A DNA stretch of 64,000 nucleotides from UBA1479 sp963972065 (GCA_963972065.1 CAXAVJ010000008.1:1-64000), one strand, 5' to 3'. Positions 25,544 to 34,913 are shown, numbered from the stretch's first letter. Notes: a model not told the origin generated them from the letters alone. Program-made: numbers and translations.

Positions 25544-26344
25544 ATGACCGAAGCCTACAAGCTGTACGCCATCAAGTACGGGACCCATGCGCGCACGGCG
25601 GCGCGCAACTTCATGCAGCCGCCCGACCCCCATGACGCCCCCTATCCCATCGATTATTACGTCTGGGCCTGCGTGTCGGAAAACCACACGGTCGTCGTCG
25701 ATACGGGATTCACCAAGGCCGCCGCCGAAAGCCGTGGCCGCGACTGGCACCGCTGCCCGGTGGACAGTCTGAAGCTGGTCGGCATCGATGCGGCCGAGGT
25801 CACGGATGTGGTCATCACCCATATGCATTACGACCACGGCGGCAACCTGGACCGCTTTCCCAAGGCGACCTTCCACATCCAGGACCAGGAAATGGCCTTC
25901 GCCACCGGGCGCTACATGCGCTATCCGACCCTGCGCCATTCCTACGATATCGAGGACGTCTGCGGCTTGGTGCGCGAGTTGTACCAGGACCGAGTCGATT
26001 TCCACGACGGCGACACGGAATTGTTTCCCGGCCTGACCCTGCACCACGTCGGCGGCCATACCCAGGGCATGATGTTCGTGCGCGCCTGGACGGAGCGCGG
26101 CTGGGTCGTGCTGGCATCGGACGCCATGCATCTTTACGCCAACTGGCTGGACCGCAATCCCTATCCCACGGTGGTCCATATCGGCGACATGCTGGAAGGC
26201 CACAAGAAGGTGGCGCGGATGGCGGAAAGCCCGGACCACGTCATCCCCGGCCACGACCCGCGCGTCATGGACCGCTATCCGGCGCCGTCGGAAGACCTCA
26301 AGGACATCGTCGCGCGTGTGGACCTTCCGCCCCGTGGAGCCTAA
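25544..26344 (+). CDS. Metallo-beta-lactamase-fold lactonase, AHL-lactonase-like (copy 2)
   Basis: A protein of 266 residues, strongly similar to the gene just upstream over its full length. It shares NFMQPPDPHDAPYPIDY, THMHYDHGGN, HHVGGHTQGMMFVRAWTE and HIGDMLEGH, and all metal ligands are conserved. The two differ most at about residues 55-75, near the substrate pocket in this family, which suggests divergence in specificity. ATG 25544 is chosen; a GTG five codons upstream is possible. Its 3' end overlaps the start of the MFS gene, so lactonase 1, lactonase 2 and the transporter probably form one operon. Confidence 0.8.
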   Translation: MTEAYKLYAIKYGTHARTAARNFMQPPDPHDAPYPIDYYVWACVSENHTVVVDTGFTKAAAESRGRDWHRCPVDSLKLVGIDAAEVTDVVITHMHYDHGGNLDRFPKATFHIQDQEMAFATGRYMRYPTLRHSYDIEDVCGLVRELYQDRVDFHDGDTELFPGLTLHHVGGHTQGMMFVRAWTERGWVVLASDAMHLYANWLDRNPYPTVVHIGDMLEGHKKVARMAESPDHVIPGHDPRVMDRYPAPSEDLKDIVARVDLPPRGA

Positions 26345-27533
26345 GGAAAAGACCCGCCGCCGCGCGACCTTGGCATCCTGCTGTGCGGCGCACAGCCTGC
26401 AGGACGGCCTGACCGACCTGCTCTATGTCCTGCTGCCCGTGCTGGCGCAGTCGTTCGGCCTGACCTATGCCCAGGTCGGCATCATCCGCGCCGCCAACCG
26501 CGCCGCCATGACGGCCTTCGAACTGCCGTCCGGCATGCTGTCGGAACGCATCGGCGAACGCCTGCCCATCGCTTTCGGCCTGCTGGCCGCGGGGGCGGGC
26601 TATATCGCCCTGGCCTGGGCCGACGGCTTCACGGCCGTGGTCGTCGTTCTGCTGTTCGCCGGGATCGGCGGCGGATTTCAGCACACCTTGTGCTCCACCC
26701 TGGTCAGCACCGTGTTCGGCAACCAGGGCCGGCGCGCGGCGCTGGGCACCTACAATTCCTTCGGCGACGTCGGCAAACTGACCTTCGCCGGGTTGTTTAC
26801 CTTGTCGATCGGCGCGGGCGTCGCCTGGCAGGACATGACGCTGGCCTTCGGCGCCACCACCATGGCGGCGGGGCTGGTGATCTTCGCCGTGCTGGGCCGT
26901 GTCGGCGCCGGCATGGCCCCGAAGCCCGCCGAGGGGACCGGGGGCCAAGGCCTGCTGGGCGGCTGGGGCATCCGCGACAGGGGGGCGTTCGCCGCACTTT
27001 GCGCGATCGTCCTGCTGGATACGGTGGTGCAGGGCGGGTTCCTGACCTTCGTCGCCTTTCTGATGATCGAGAAGGAGGTTCCGACCGCGCTCGGCGCCTT
27101 CGCCGTGGTGCTGACCCTGGCCGGCGGCGCCTTCGGCAAGTTCGGCTGCGGCTTCCTGGCGGAAAAACTGGGCGCGGTCCGCTCCCTGGTGCTGGTCGAG
27201 ATCCTCACCGCCCTGGGCATCGTCGCCGTTCTGCTGCTGCCGACGCTGCCCGCCTATTTCCTGCTGCCGGTCCTGGGCATGGTGCTGCAGGGAAGTTCGT
27301 CCGTCACCTACGGCGCCGTGGGCGACATGATCGAGCCGCAACGCCAGGCGCGCGGGTTCGCGGTGATCTACTCCATCGCCACGGCCGCGATGATCCTGGG
27401 TCCCATGGTCTTCGGCTTCGTCGGCGACACCTACGGCCTGACCACGGCCATGCTGGCCATGGCCGCGACCATCCTGCTGCCGCTGCCCTTGTGCCTGGTC
27501 ATGCGCCGCGCCATCGCCGCCCATTACGCCTGA
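26316..27533 (+). CDS. MFS exporter (fosmidomycin-resistance-like)
   Basis: About 400 residues with twelve hydrophobic segments. SLQDGLTDLLYVLLPVLAQ at helix 1 and ELPSGMLSERIGERLPIAFG (motif A) resemble Fsr-type exporters. The start is uncertain: GTG 26316 or GTG 26334 (just before the lactonase stop at 26342), both inside the end of lactonase 2. The overlap indicates translational coupling. It may export the lactonase products or the intact lactone; this is inferred from position only. Confidence 0.75.
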   Translation: MWTFRPVEPKEKTRRRATLASCCAAHSLQDGLTDLLYVLLPVLAQSFGLTYAQVGIIRAANRAAMTAFELPSGMLSERIGERLPIAFGLLAAGAGYIALAWADGFTAVVVVLLFAGIGGGFQHTLCSTLVSTVFGNQGRRAALGTYNSFGDVGKLTFAGLFTLSIGAGVAWQDMTLAFGATTMAAGLVIFAVLGRVGAGMAPKPAEGTGGQGLLGGWGIRDRGAFAALCAIVLLDTVVQGGFLTFVAFLMIEKEVPTALGAFAVVLTLAGGAFGKFGCGFLAEKLGAVRSLVLVEILTALGIVAVLLLPTLPAYFLLPVLGMVLQGSSSVTYGAVGDMIEPQRQARGFAVIYSIATAAMILGPMVFGFVGDTYGLTTAMLAMAATILLPLPLCLVMRRAIAAHYA

Positions 27534-27552
27534 TCCTCTGATGATCCTCTGA
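27531..27552. repeat. Two tandem copies of an 11-bp unit
   Basis: TGATCCTCTGA occurs twice in a row. The first copy includes the TGA stop of the MFS gene, so the second gives no change to the protein. It looks like a replication-slippage duplication; no function is proposed. Confidence 0.85.
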
Positions 27553-27658
27553 TCCGCCGGTGGACCTGGTGCCGGAAAAACAATAGCGTTGGCCATATGA
27601 TGTCCGAACGGCGGCGGCTAATCATCGTGTTTGAACGGTAGAGGCAGGGGTCACCACC

Positions 27659-28918
27659 ATGAAGGTCATCGTCCTGGGTGCCGGCGTCATCGGCGTCACC
27701 ACAGCCTATTACCTGGCAAAGCAGGGGGCCGAAGTCCTGGTGCTCGACCGCCAGCCCGGCCCCGGGATGGAAACCAGTTTCGCCAACGCGGGCGAACTGT
27801 CCTATGGCATGACCTCGCCCTGGGCGGCGCCGGGGGTGCCGCTGAAGGCCATCAAGTGGATCCTGATGAAATACCGGCCCCTGATCCTGCATCCGCTGAT
27901 CAGCCCGACCATGTGGGCCTGGTGCCTGCGTCTGCTGCAGAACTGTAACGCAGGCGACTACCGGATCAACAAAAGCCGCATGGTTCGCGTCTCCAACTAC
28001 AGCCGCGACGCACTGACCGACCTGATGGCCGACCTGCCGGACCTGCAATTCGATCAGCGCGAGATGGGCACCCTGCAGCTGTTCCGCACGGACAAGCAGG
28101 TCAAGGCCTCCGCCGCCGATCAGGAGGTCCTGGCCGAATTCGACTCACCCTTCGAAATTCTCGACCGCGACGGCTGCATCGCCGCCGAACCGGGCCTGGC
28201 CCATGTCGCGGACAAATTCGTCGGCGGCCTGCGCATGACCGCCGACCGCACCGGCGATTGCCGCATGTTCACCCTGGCCCTTGCCGAGGAAGCCCGCAAA
28301 CTGGGCGTGACCTTCCGCTACGGAGTGACCATCGAAGGCCTTGCCCCGGACCGCATGCGGATCGCCGGCGTCGACACCACGGATGGCCGCGAGGTTGCCG
28401 ACCGCTACGTTTGCGCCCTCGGCCCCTATGCACCGATTGTCCTAAAGTCCGTCGGCATCAAGGTGCCGATCTATCCGATCAAGGGGTATTCCATCACCCT
28501 GCCGGTGACCGACCCGGACGCCGCCCCCCGATCGACCATCATGGACGAAACCCATAAGGTCGCGATCACCCGCCTGGGCGACCGCATCCGGGTCGCCGGC
28601 CAGGCGGAAATCATCGGCTACAACAAAAACCTGGGATCCCACGCCACGGATACCGTGCGCCATGTCGTCACGGACCTGTTTCCCCGGGGCGGCGATGTCT
28701 CAAAGGCCGAGGGCTGGACCGGCCTGCGCCCCATGACGCCGGACGGCACGCCGGTCATCGGGCCGACGGTCTATGACAACCTGTTCGTCAATTCGGGCCA
28801 TGGTACCCTGGGCTGGACCATGGCCTGCGGGTCGGGGCGCTTGGCCGCCGACCTGGTGCTGAACCGGCCGCCGGAAATTTCCATGGACGGCCTGACCGTC
28901 GCCCGGTACGGGCAATAA
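27659..28918 (+). CDS. dadA: D-amino acid dehydrogenase small subunit (DadA-type FAD oxidoreductase)
   Basis: A protein of 419 residues. The N-terminal dinucleotide motif is VLGAGVIGVTTAYYLAKQG, followed by the DadA signature ETSFANAGELSYGMTSPWAAPGVPLKAI. The C-terminal GWTGLRPMTPDGTPVIGPT and NSGHGTLGWTMACGSG complete the FAD site. It oxidises D-amino acids, mainly D-Ala, to 2-oxo acids at the membrane. GGCAGGGG lies just upstream of the ATG. No alanine racemase dadX is adjacent. Confidence 0.88.
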   Translation: MKVIVLGAGVIGVTTAYYLAKQGAEVLVLDRQPGPGMETSFANAGELSYGMTSPWAAPGVPLKAIKWILMKYRPLILHPLISPTMWAWCLRLLQNCNAGDYRINKSRMVRVSNYSRDALTDLMADLPDLQFDQREMGTLQLFRTDKQVKASAADQEVLAEFDSPFEILDRDGCIAAEPGLAHVADKFVGGLRMTADRTGDCRMFTLALAEEARKLGVTFRYGVTIEGLAPDRMRIAGVDTTDGREVADRYVCALGPYAPIVLKSVGIKVPIYPIKGYSITLPVTDPDAAPRSTIMDETHKVAITRLGDRIRVAGQAEIIGYNKNLGSHATDTVRHVVTDLFPRGGDVSKAEGWTGLRPMTPDGTPVIGPTVYDNLFVNSGHGTLGWTMACGSGRLAADLVLNRPPEISMDGLTVARYGQ

Positions 28919-28948
28919 CCCCGTCCCGAATTTCAAGGAGGACCGGCC

Positions 28949-29962
28949 ATGCGTATGCTGTTTACGGGGATCGCCATGATCGCCGGCATGCTGTCGTTAC
29001 CGATGCCCACCGCCGCGGCTCAGGACAAGGCCGCCCAGTTCATGCGCGACATGGATGCCGACGGCGACGGGCGTATCGCCGCCGAGGAATGGCAGCGCAA
29101 GCCTAAGCGTTTCAAACGCCTGGATACCGACGGCGACGGTTTTCTGACCATGGAGGAACTGCGTGCCAGGTTCGGCGGCGGAAACGCCGCCCCGGCGGTT
29201 GGCGCGGTCGATGGGCGGATAAGCCTTGAAGAGATCGGGGCGGAAACGCTGTGCGCCATCGGCCGCTCGCGGCGTTGCGACATCAACCTTGCCGTCAAGC
29301 GCGGCCTGTTCGAAACCGGACTGACGCCGCACTTCCCCGACGGCCTGTCGTGCCGCGGCATCGACGAAGGCTGGGCCATCGACTACGGCTGGAAACGCGA
29401 CCGCCAGAATTTCCACGGCGGGATCGACATGCCCGCCCCCTTCGGCACGCCCATGCTGGCGGTGGCCGACGGGGTCGTCGTCGGCGTTTTCAAGGGCGAG
29501 AAAAGTTACCGGGGGATCGAAATCAACCTGCGCCACGCGCCCGAGGATACGGGCCTGTCCGTGTGGATCTGGACCCAATACGCCCATCTGGACAAGTTGC
29601 CGGACCTGAAGCCCGGCGACCGCGTGACACGGGGGCAAAATTTGGGGCCCACGGGAAATTCCGGCATCAGCCCGGGCAAGAGCGGGCGCGGAGACGGTTA
29701 CCGGCGCCCGGCGATCCATTTCGCAGCCTGGTATTCGAACGGCCCGAAATTCGCGGTCAACCGCGACAAGATCATCCCCCTGGACGGCCATTGGATGGAT
29801 CCTTTGGCGTTGTGGCGCGGAAAATCACCGTTTGACAGCACGTCGGCAAAAGCCCTTCCCGATGCCGACAAGACCGTGCCTATCGCCGTGATCACCGAAG
29901 ATGGCGCAACCGTGCCAGCCGAGGCCCGCATCACTTGGCCCTACAGCTGCATTCGCGGGTAG
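28949..29962 (+). CDS. Secreted EF-hand and M23/LytM-like protein
   Basis: A protein of 337 residues with a signal peptide (cleavage about AAA|Q near 24). Two canonical EF-hand loops occupy 36-47 (DADGDGRIAAEE) and 59-70 (DTDGDGFLTMEE). A LytM-like M23 domain follows: HGGIDM (His156, Asp160), FGTPMLAVADGVVVG, YAHLDKL, and PAIHFAAWY (His257). The first His of the usual HxH motif is replaced by Ala255, so the zinc ligands remain but a catalytic His may be lost. A strong AAGGAGG site precedes ATG. It is probably a calcium-binding periplasmic envelope protein. Confidence 0.75.
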   Translation: MRMLFTGIAMIAGMLSLPMPTAAAQDKAAQFMRDMDADGDGRIAAEEWQRKPKRFKRLDTDGDGFLTMEELRARFGGGNAAPAVGAVDGRISLEEIGAETLCAIGRSRRCDINLAVKRGLFETGLTPHFPDGLSCRGIDEGWAIDYGWKRDRQNFHGGIDMPAPFGTPMLAVADGVVVGVFKGEKSYRGIEINLRHAPEDTGLSVWIWTQYAHLDKLPDLKPGDRVTRGQNLGPTGNSGISPGKSGRGDGYRRPAIHFAAWYSNGPKFAVNRDKIIPLDGHWMDPLALWRGKSPFDSTSAKALPDADKTVPIAVITEDGATVPAEARITWPYSCIRG

Positions 29963-30028
29963 GCAGGGAAAACAACCTGTCCATTGGTCCATATTTCGAC
30001 CATCGGGCAAAAACTCTATAGTAATTAC

Positions 30029-30559
30029 ATGATAGACAGCTCCCTAGACTGGCTGCCTGACGGGGCCACTTTCCCCGTTGCCCGGCAGGAAGGCGATATC
30101 GCCCTGTGCCGCTCGCCCGTGTGCCTGGAACTGGTCCGTTACTGGCAGGGCCTTGCCGCACGAAGCGGCGGACGCCCTGAATGGGGTCAGGTCCGGCTAA
30201 TCGATCTGTACAAGATCGCCACCTTCCTGGCCGTCAAGGATGTGATCGACGACGGCACCGATTTCCGTAACCGTTTTTGGGGAACCGGGCTGACCGACGC
30301 GCTTGGTTTCGAAGGAACCAACAAGCGGATCAGCGCTTACGAGCCCGCCAGCATGCGCGACGCGGTTCACCAGCGGTATACGCGCATTGCGCGTACCGGC
30401 CTGCCGGAAATGCTGCGCGGCTATATCGCCAGCATGCCGGGCCACGAACATGTCCCGTTCGAACTGGTCCATCTACCGCTATGGGGCGAAGGCGAGGGTG
30501 TGCGGCAGATCATCTCCGCCTATCAATTCGGCTTTGTCGCCGAAGCGGACGAGGATTGA
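30029..30559 (+). CDS. PAS_5-family sensory domain protein
   Basis: A protein of 176 residues. The pattern LVRYWQGLAARSGGRPEWGQVRLIDLYKIATFLAVKDV (in part), then DFRNRFWGTGLTDALGFEGTNKRISAY and LPLWGEGEGVRQIISAYQF, matches the PF07310-type PAS domain, abundant in Rhodospirillales. It is a single-domain protein without an output module, so its partner is unknown. ATG 30029 is chosen, in line with homologous sequence beginning shortly after. It converges on panC. Confidence 0.72.
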   Translation: MIDSSLDWLPDGATFPVARQEGDIALCRSPVCLELVRYWQGLAARSGGRPEWGQVRLIDLYKIATFLAVKDVIDDGTDFRNRFWGTGLTDALGFEGTNKRISAYEPASMRDAVHQRYTRIARTGLPEMLRGYIASMPGHEHVPFELVHLPLWGEGEGVRQIISAYQFGFVAEADED

Positions 30560-30583
30560 TCCGAATCCTGCCGCAGCGCCGGG

Positions 30584-31438
30584 TCACACCGCCACGTTGT
30601 CGATCAGCCGCGCCTTGCCCAACCAGGCGGCGGCCAACACGCGGGCAGGCTGTGAAGCGTCGCTCACTTCGTCCAGGGTCACGGCATCCCGCACAGTGAC
30701 GTAATCGACCTGCCAGAAACCGGCCCGTTCCAATTGACCCCGGGCCCATTCTTCCTGTGCCCGTGGATTCTCGCCGCGGCCGACCTGTTCGGCGACCTGG
30801 GCAAGGGTGCCATGCAGCACCGGGGCGGTGGCGCGCTCGGCCGGGGTCAAATAGGCGTTGCGCGACGACAACGCCAGGCCATCGCTCTCGCGCACGGTCG
30901 CCACCCCCGTGGCGGTGACGGGAACATCCAGATCGCGGATCAATTTCTTGATGACCTGAAGCTGCTGATAATCCTTTTCCCCGAAAAACGCCTCGTCGGG
31001 CAGGGCCTGCAGCAAAAGCTTGGTGACCACCGTGGCGACGCCGGTGAAGAAGCCGGGGCGGCATTCGCCTTCCAGCACGTCACCCAGTCCGCCGACATGG
31101 ACCTTGGTCGCATGGCCGCCGGGATAGACTTCGTCCACGTCGGGCGCGAACAGAAGATCCGCCCCCTCGGCGGCGACCAGGGCCGCGTCGCGGGCTTCAT
31201 CGCGGGGATAAACGGAGAAATCTTCCTTGGGCCCGAACTGGGTCGGATTGACGAACAGGGTGACCACCGTTCTGTCACAGCGGGCGACCGAATTCTTGAC
31301 CAGCGACACATGGCCCGCGTGCAGCGCGCCCATGGTCGGCACCAGTCCGATGCGCTGTCCCGCCCCCCGCCAGCCCTGAACGCGGGTGCGCAGATCGGCG
31401 ATGGTGCGAACAGTGTCGAGCGGGGATGCCGCGCTCAT
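30584..31438 (-). CDS. panC: Pantothenate synthetase
   Basis: A protein of 284 residues with the HIGH-type motif VPTMGALHAGHVSLV, FVNPTQFGPKEDF, FFGEKDYQQLQVI and RESDGLALSSRNAYLT, all diagnostic of PanC. It condenses pantoate and beta-alanine using ATP to give pantothenate for CoA. The start is ATG 31438, four bases after the panB stop, so the two form an operon and successive steps. Confidence 0.96.
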   Translation of the reverse strand: MSAASPLDTVRTIADLRTRVQGWRGAGQRIGLVPTMGALHAGHVSLVKNSVARCDRTVVTLFVNPTQFGPKEDFSVYPRDEARDAALVAAEGADLLFAPDVDEVYPGGHATKVHVGGLGDVLEGECRPGFFTGVATVVTKLLLQALPDEAFFGEKDYQQLQVIKKLIRDLDVPVTATGVATVRESDGLALSSRNAYLTPAERATAPVLHGTLAQVAEQVGRGENPRAQEEWARGQLERAGFWQVDYVTVRDAVTLDEVSDASQPARVLAAAWLGKARLIDNVAV

Positions 31439-31442
31439 GGCC

Positions 31443-32258
31443 CTACTTCTTTTCAACCCCGAAGCAGTGTTCCAAACCCGGGAAGGCGCCCGAGCGCACA
31501 TCCTTTGCGTATTCCCTGACCGCCTGCTCGATGGCGTCGCCCAGCTTGGCGTATTTGCGCACGAACTTGGGCGTGAAGTCGGCGAACAGACCCAGCATGT
31601 CTTCGGTCACCAGGATCTGCCCGTCGCAGACGGGCGAAGCACCGATGCCGATGGTCGGGATCGACACCTGTTCCGTCAAATCCCGGGCCACGGGCTCGAC
31701 CGTGCCCTCGACGACCATGGCGAAGGCGCCGGCGGCATCGATCGCCAAGGCGTCGGCGATGACCTTCTTGGCGCCCTCGTCGTCGCGGCCCTGAATTTTG
31801 AAGGCGCCCCGATGTTCGGCCTTTTGCGGCAACAGGCCGACATGGCCCAGCACCGGCACGCCCGAGGCGACGATGGCGGCCACCGTGTCGGCCATCTCCA
31901 CGCCGCCTTCCAACTTCACCGCCTGGGCCTCGGTCTCATCGATCACGCGCTTGGCCGAGGCGACGGCCTGGGCCGTGGAATCCTCATACGTGCCCTGGGG
32001 CAGGTCGACCACGACCAGGGCCTGTTTCGCCCCCCGGGTCACGGCGCGGCCGTGGGCGCACATGATTTCGATGGTTACCCCGCGCGTGGTTTCCAGGCCG
32101 TAGACGACCATGGCCAGGGAATCCCCCACCAGCAGGAAATCGCAATGCGGGTCCAGGAATTTGGCCATGGGTTGGGTATAGGCGGTCAGCGACACGATGG
32201 GCGCCGCGCCCTTGGCCACTTTACGGGACTTGATATCTTCGACGGTGATGCGCGCCAT
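31443..32258 (-). CDS. panB: 3-methyl-2-oxobutanoate hydroxymethyltransferase
   Basis: A protein of 271 residues. SLTAYTQPMAKFLDPHCDFLLVGDSLAMVVYG carries the metal-binding Asp, and VKLEGG and VLGHVGLLPQ, GIGASPVCDGQILVTEDMLGLF (in part) are PanB landmarks. It makes ketopantoate from 2-oxoisovalerate. It is the first gene of the panB-panC operon, divergent from ggt, with a short perfect inverted repeat in the 113-bp gap. Confidence 0.96.
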   Translation of the reverse strand: MARITVEDIKSRKVAKGAAPIVSLTAYTQPMAKFLDPHCDFLLVGDSLAMVVYGLETTRGVTIEIMCAHGRAVTRGAKQALVVVDLPQGTYEDSTAQAVASAKRVIDETEAQAVKLEGGVEMADTVAAIVASGVPVLGHVGLLPQKAEHRGAFKIQGRDDEGAKKVIADALAIDAAGAFAMVVEGTVEPVARDLTEQVSIPTIGIGASPVCDGQILVTEDMLGLFADFTPKFVRKYAKLGDAIEQAVREYAKDVRSGAFPGLEHCFGVEKK

Positions 32259-32304
32259 GCCAGCCTCGGCAAGGTTGTTTGGGAAGGAGCGCGGGACTTT
32301 AACA

Positions 32305-32321
32305 GACCGGCGCAGCCGGTC
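32305..32321. promoter_or_regulatory. Perfect inverted repeat between panB and ggt
   Basis: GACCGGC-GCA-GCCGGTC lies in the divergent intergenic region. There is no T run, so it is not a terminator; it could be an operator or a leader hairpin of ggt. Function unknown. Confidence 0.35.
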
Positions 32322-32371
32322 AAATAGCGGCGATGGACCGCCCGGCGCCCGTGGGTTACATGTAGAACGTC

Positions 32372-34108
32372 ATGCACCGATTTTCCCGCTTTTCCGCACT
32401 TTCCCTGATTTTCCTGCTGGCCGGCTGCGTCGCCGCTCCGCCCCCGGTGGCACCCGACCCCATCCGGCCTTGGATCGGCCAGGCCTACCGCAGCCATGCC
32501 GTTTCGGTCAGCCATCCGCTGGCGGCCCGGGCGGCGCTCGACATGCTCAACGACGGCGGCGGGGCCGTGGATGCGGCCATCGCCGCGCAGATGGTGATGA
32601 CCCTGGTCGAACCGCAGTCGTCGGGCATCGGCGGCGGCGGCTTTTTGGTCCGCTTCGACGGTAAGACGAATAGCATCGAAACCTACGACGGGCGGGAAAC
32701 CGCCCCGGCCTCGGCCCGGGAAGACATGTTCCTCGACGCCCGGGGCGCCCCCATCCCCTACCGCGACGCCATCCTGGGCGGTCGCGCCGTCGGCGTGCCC
32801 GGCGTCGTCCGCATGCTGGAGATGGCGCACCGGGACCACGGCCGCCTGCCCTGGGCGCGCCTGTTTCAGCCGGCCATCCGCTTGGCGCGGGACGGCTTCC
32901 CCATATCGGAACGTCTGGCCCGCCAGATCGCGGGCGACCGGCATCTGCGCAAGGTACCAGAGACGAAAGCCTATTTCTTCGACGGCGCCGCGCCCAAGGC
33001 CGCCGGCACGATCCTGAAGAATCCGGACCTGGCCGATACCCTGGAACGGATCGCGGAAAAGGGCGCCGATGCCTTCTATTCCGGGGACCTCGCCCGCGCC
33101 ATCGCCGACGCGGTGACCAACGCGCCCATTCATCCCGCCGTGATGACCCTGGCCGACATATCGGCCTACCAAGCCAAGAAACGCCCCGCCGTCTGCGCCC
33201 GATATCGCGATTACAACGTCTGCGGCATGGGGCCGCCATCGTCGGGCGGGCTGGCGGTGGCCCAAACCCTGGGTATGCTTAACCTTTTCCCCCTCGCCGC
33301 CACCGGGCCGGACAGTGCCCGGGCGCTACACCTGATCGCCGAGGCCGAACGCCTGGCCTTCGCCGACCGCGCCGGCTATGTCGGCGACAGCGACGTCGTG
33401 CCGGTGCCGGTCAAGGGCATGGTCGATGCGGGCTATCTCGCCGAACGGGCGCGGCTGATCGATCCCGCGCAGGCCAAGGACGGTCTGGTCGACCCGGGTC
33501 ATCCGCCGGGGGCCGAGGCCGCCTACCGCGGCCCGGACGATCCGCTCAAGGGCCTGTCGACGGCGCATATGAGCATCGCCGACCGCTTCGGAAATGCGGT
33601 TTCCTTCACCACCACCGTGGAAAGCGCCTTCGGCGCCCGCCTGATGGTGAAGGGCTTTTTGTTGAACAACCAACTGACGGATTTTTCCTTCCGCCCGGAA
33701 TGGCGGGGCCGCCCCGCGCCCAACCGGGTCGCCCCCGGCAAGCGGCCGCGATCCTCGATGTCACCAACCATCGTGCTGGACAGGGACGGCCGCTTCCTCA
33801 TGGCCATGGGCTCGCCCGGCGGATCGCGCATCATCGGCTATACGGCGCGGGCGGTGTTGGGCGTGCTGGCCTGGAACCTGGACATGCAGGGGGCGGTCGA
33901 CCTGCCCCATGTCATGAACCGGGGGGGCGCCACGGAGGTCGAGGAAGAACTGATCCCGGCCATCGCCGACCTGAAAGCCATGGGCCATCAGGTCAAGGTC
34001 GGGCGCATGATCAGCGGCCTGCAGGGGATTCTGAAAACGCCCGCAGGCCTGGCCGGCGGCGCCGACCGGCGGCGCGAGGGCGTGGTCCTGGGCGACGACG
34101 GCCCATGA
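32372..34108 (+). CDS. ggt: Gamma-glutamyltransferase (glutathione hydrolase), lipoprotein
   Basis: A protein of 578 residues. It has a lipoprotein signal with LAGC (Cys19). AALDMLNDGGGAVDAAIAAQMVMTLVEP and SSGIGGGGFLVRF belong to the large subunit. The autoprocessing and catalytic Thr lies in GLSTAHMSIAD, which matches the TTH motif of known GGTs with Ala in second place. GSPGGSRIIGYTARAVL supplies the oxyanion region. It cleaves gamma-glutamyl bonds of glutathione, and being lipidated it would act in the periplasm. It converges on tam. Confidence 0.92.
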   Translation: MHRFSRFSALSLIFLLAGCVAAPPPVAPDPIRPWIGQAYRSHAVSVSHPLAARAALDMLNDGGGAVDAAIAAQMVMTLVEPQSSGIGGGGFLVRFDGKTNSIETYDGRETAPASAREDMFLDARGAPIPYRDAILGGRAVGVPGVVRMLEMAHRDHGRLPWARLFQPAIRLARDGFPISERLARQIAGDRHLRKVPETKAYFFDGAAPKAAGTILKNPDLADTLERIAEKGADAFYSGDLARAIADAVTNAPIHPAVMTLADISAYQAKKRPAVCARYRDYNVCGMGPPSSGGLAVAQTLGMLNLFPLAATGPDSARALHLIAEAERLAFADRAGYVGDSDVVPVPVKGMVDAGYLAERARLIDPAQAKDGLVDPGHPPGAEAAYRGPDDPLKGLSTAHMSIADRFGNAVSFTTTVESAFGARLMVKGFLLNNQLTDFSFRPEWRGRPAPNRVAPGKRPRSSMSPTIVLDRDGRFLMAMGSPGGSRIIGYTARAVLGVLAWNLDMQGAVDLPHVMNRGGATEVEEELIPAIADLKAMGHQVKVGRMISGLQGILKTPAGLAGGADRRREGVVLGDDGP

Positions 34109-34124
34109 CCGACCCTGCTGTGCG

Positions 34125-34913
34125 CTATTTCACCGCGACGATGAACAGCCGGCGGAAGTGGAACAGGGTCTTACCGTCGGCGCGCTTGGGATAGGCCGCC
34201 TGCATCGCCTTCGAATAGGTCGCGAAGAATTCGGCGTTTTCATCCGGGTCGGTCAGCGCGTCCAGCAGCGGCTTGAGGGCCGAGCCCTTGGTCCATTCGG
34301 CAACGGGATTATCGCCTTCCATGACCTGGGAATAGACCGTTTCCCAGATATCCAGGCTGCTGGCATGGGGCGCGATGTAATCGTAATAGGCGTCCGGGTC
34401 GTGGACCGGAAATTCCCGCAACACCGGCTCCAGCTTGGCCCGCCAAGGGCCGTCCTCGACCACCTGGCGCATGCCCATGTGCGAGGGGGCGGCATGGTTA
34501 TGGGGCATTTGCACGGCCAGCACCCCGCCCGGCGCGAGATGCCCCATCAGGCGCGGGAACAGGACCGCGTGGTTGTCGATCCATTGCAGGGCGGCGTTGG
34601 AATAGATCAGGTCCGCCGGGGCGTCGGGCGCCCAGGTCGCGGCATCGGCCTGCTGCCAATCGCCGTCGGGATGTTCGGCCCGCGCCTTGGCCAGCATTTC
34701 TTCCGATGAATCGATCCCGACATGGCGGGCGTTCGGCCAGCGGCCCATGAGGAACGGCGTCACGTTGCCGGGCCCGCAGCCCAGGTCATAGACCACCGAG
34801 GGGTCATCAAGGGCGATGCGGTTGATGAGGTCGAGGGCCGGGCGCATGCGGTGGCCCGCGAATTTCAGGTACTGACCGGGATTCCAGGTGGGCTGCTTGT
34901 TGGGTGCGGACAT
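34125..34913 (-). CDS. tam: Trans-aconitate 2-methyltransferase
   Basis: A protein of 262 residues. It begins with WNPGQYLKFAGHRMRPALDL, specific to Tam, and has the SAM motif VVYDLGCGPGNVT, then NAALQWIDNH and VQMPHN. It methylates trans-aconitate, an inhibitor formed from the TCA intermediate cis-aconitate. The start ATG is followed by homologous sequence within eight residues. It stands alone, convergent with ggt. Confidence 0.9.
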   Translation of the reverse strand: MSAPNKQPTWNPGQYLKFAGHRMRPALDLINRIALDDPSVVYDLGCGPGNVTPFLMGRWPNARHVGIDSSEEMLAKARAEHPDGDWQQADAATWAPDAPADLIYSNAALQWIDNHAVLFPRLMGHLAPGGVLAVQMPHNHAAPSHMGMRQVVEDGPWRAKLEPVLREFPVHDPDAYYDYIAPHASSLDIWETVYSQVMEGDNPVAEWTKGSALKPLLDALTDPDENAEFFATYSKAMQAAYPKRADGKTLFHFRRLFIVAVK

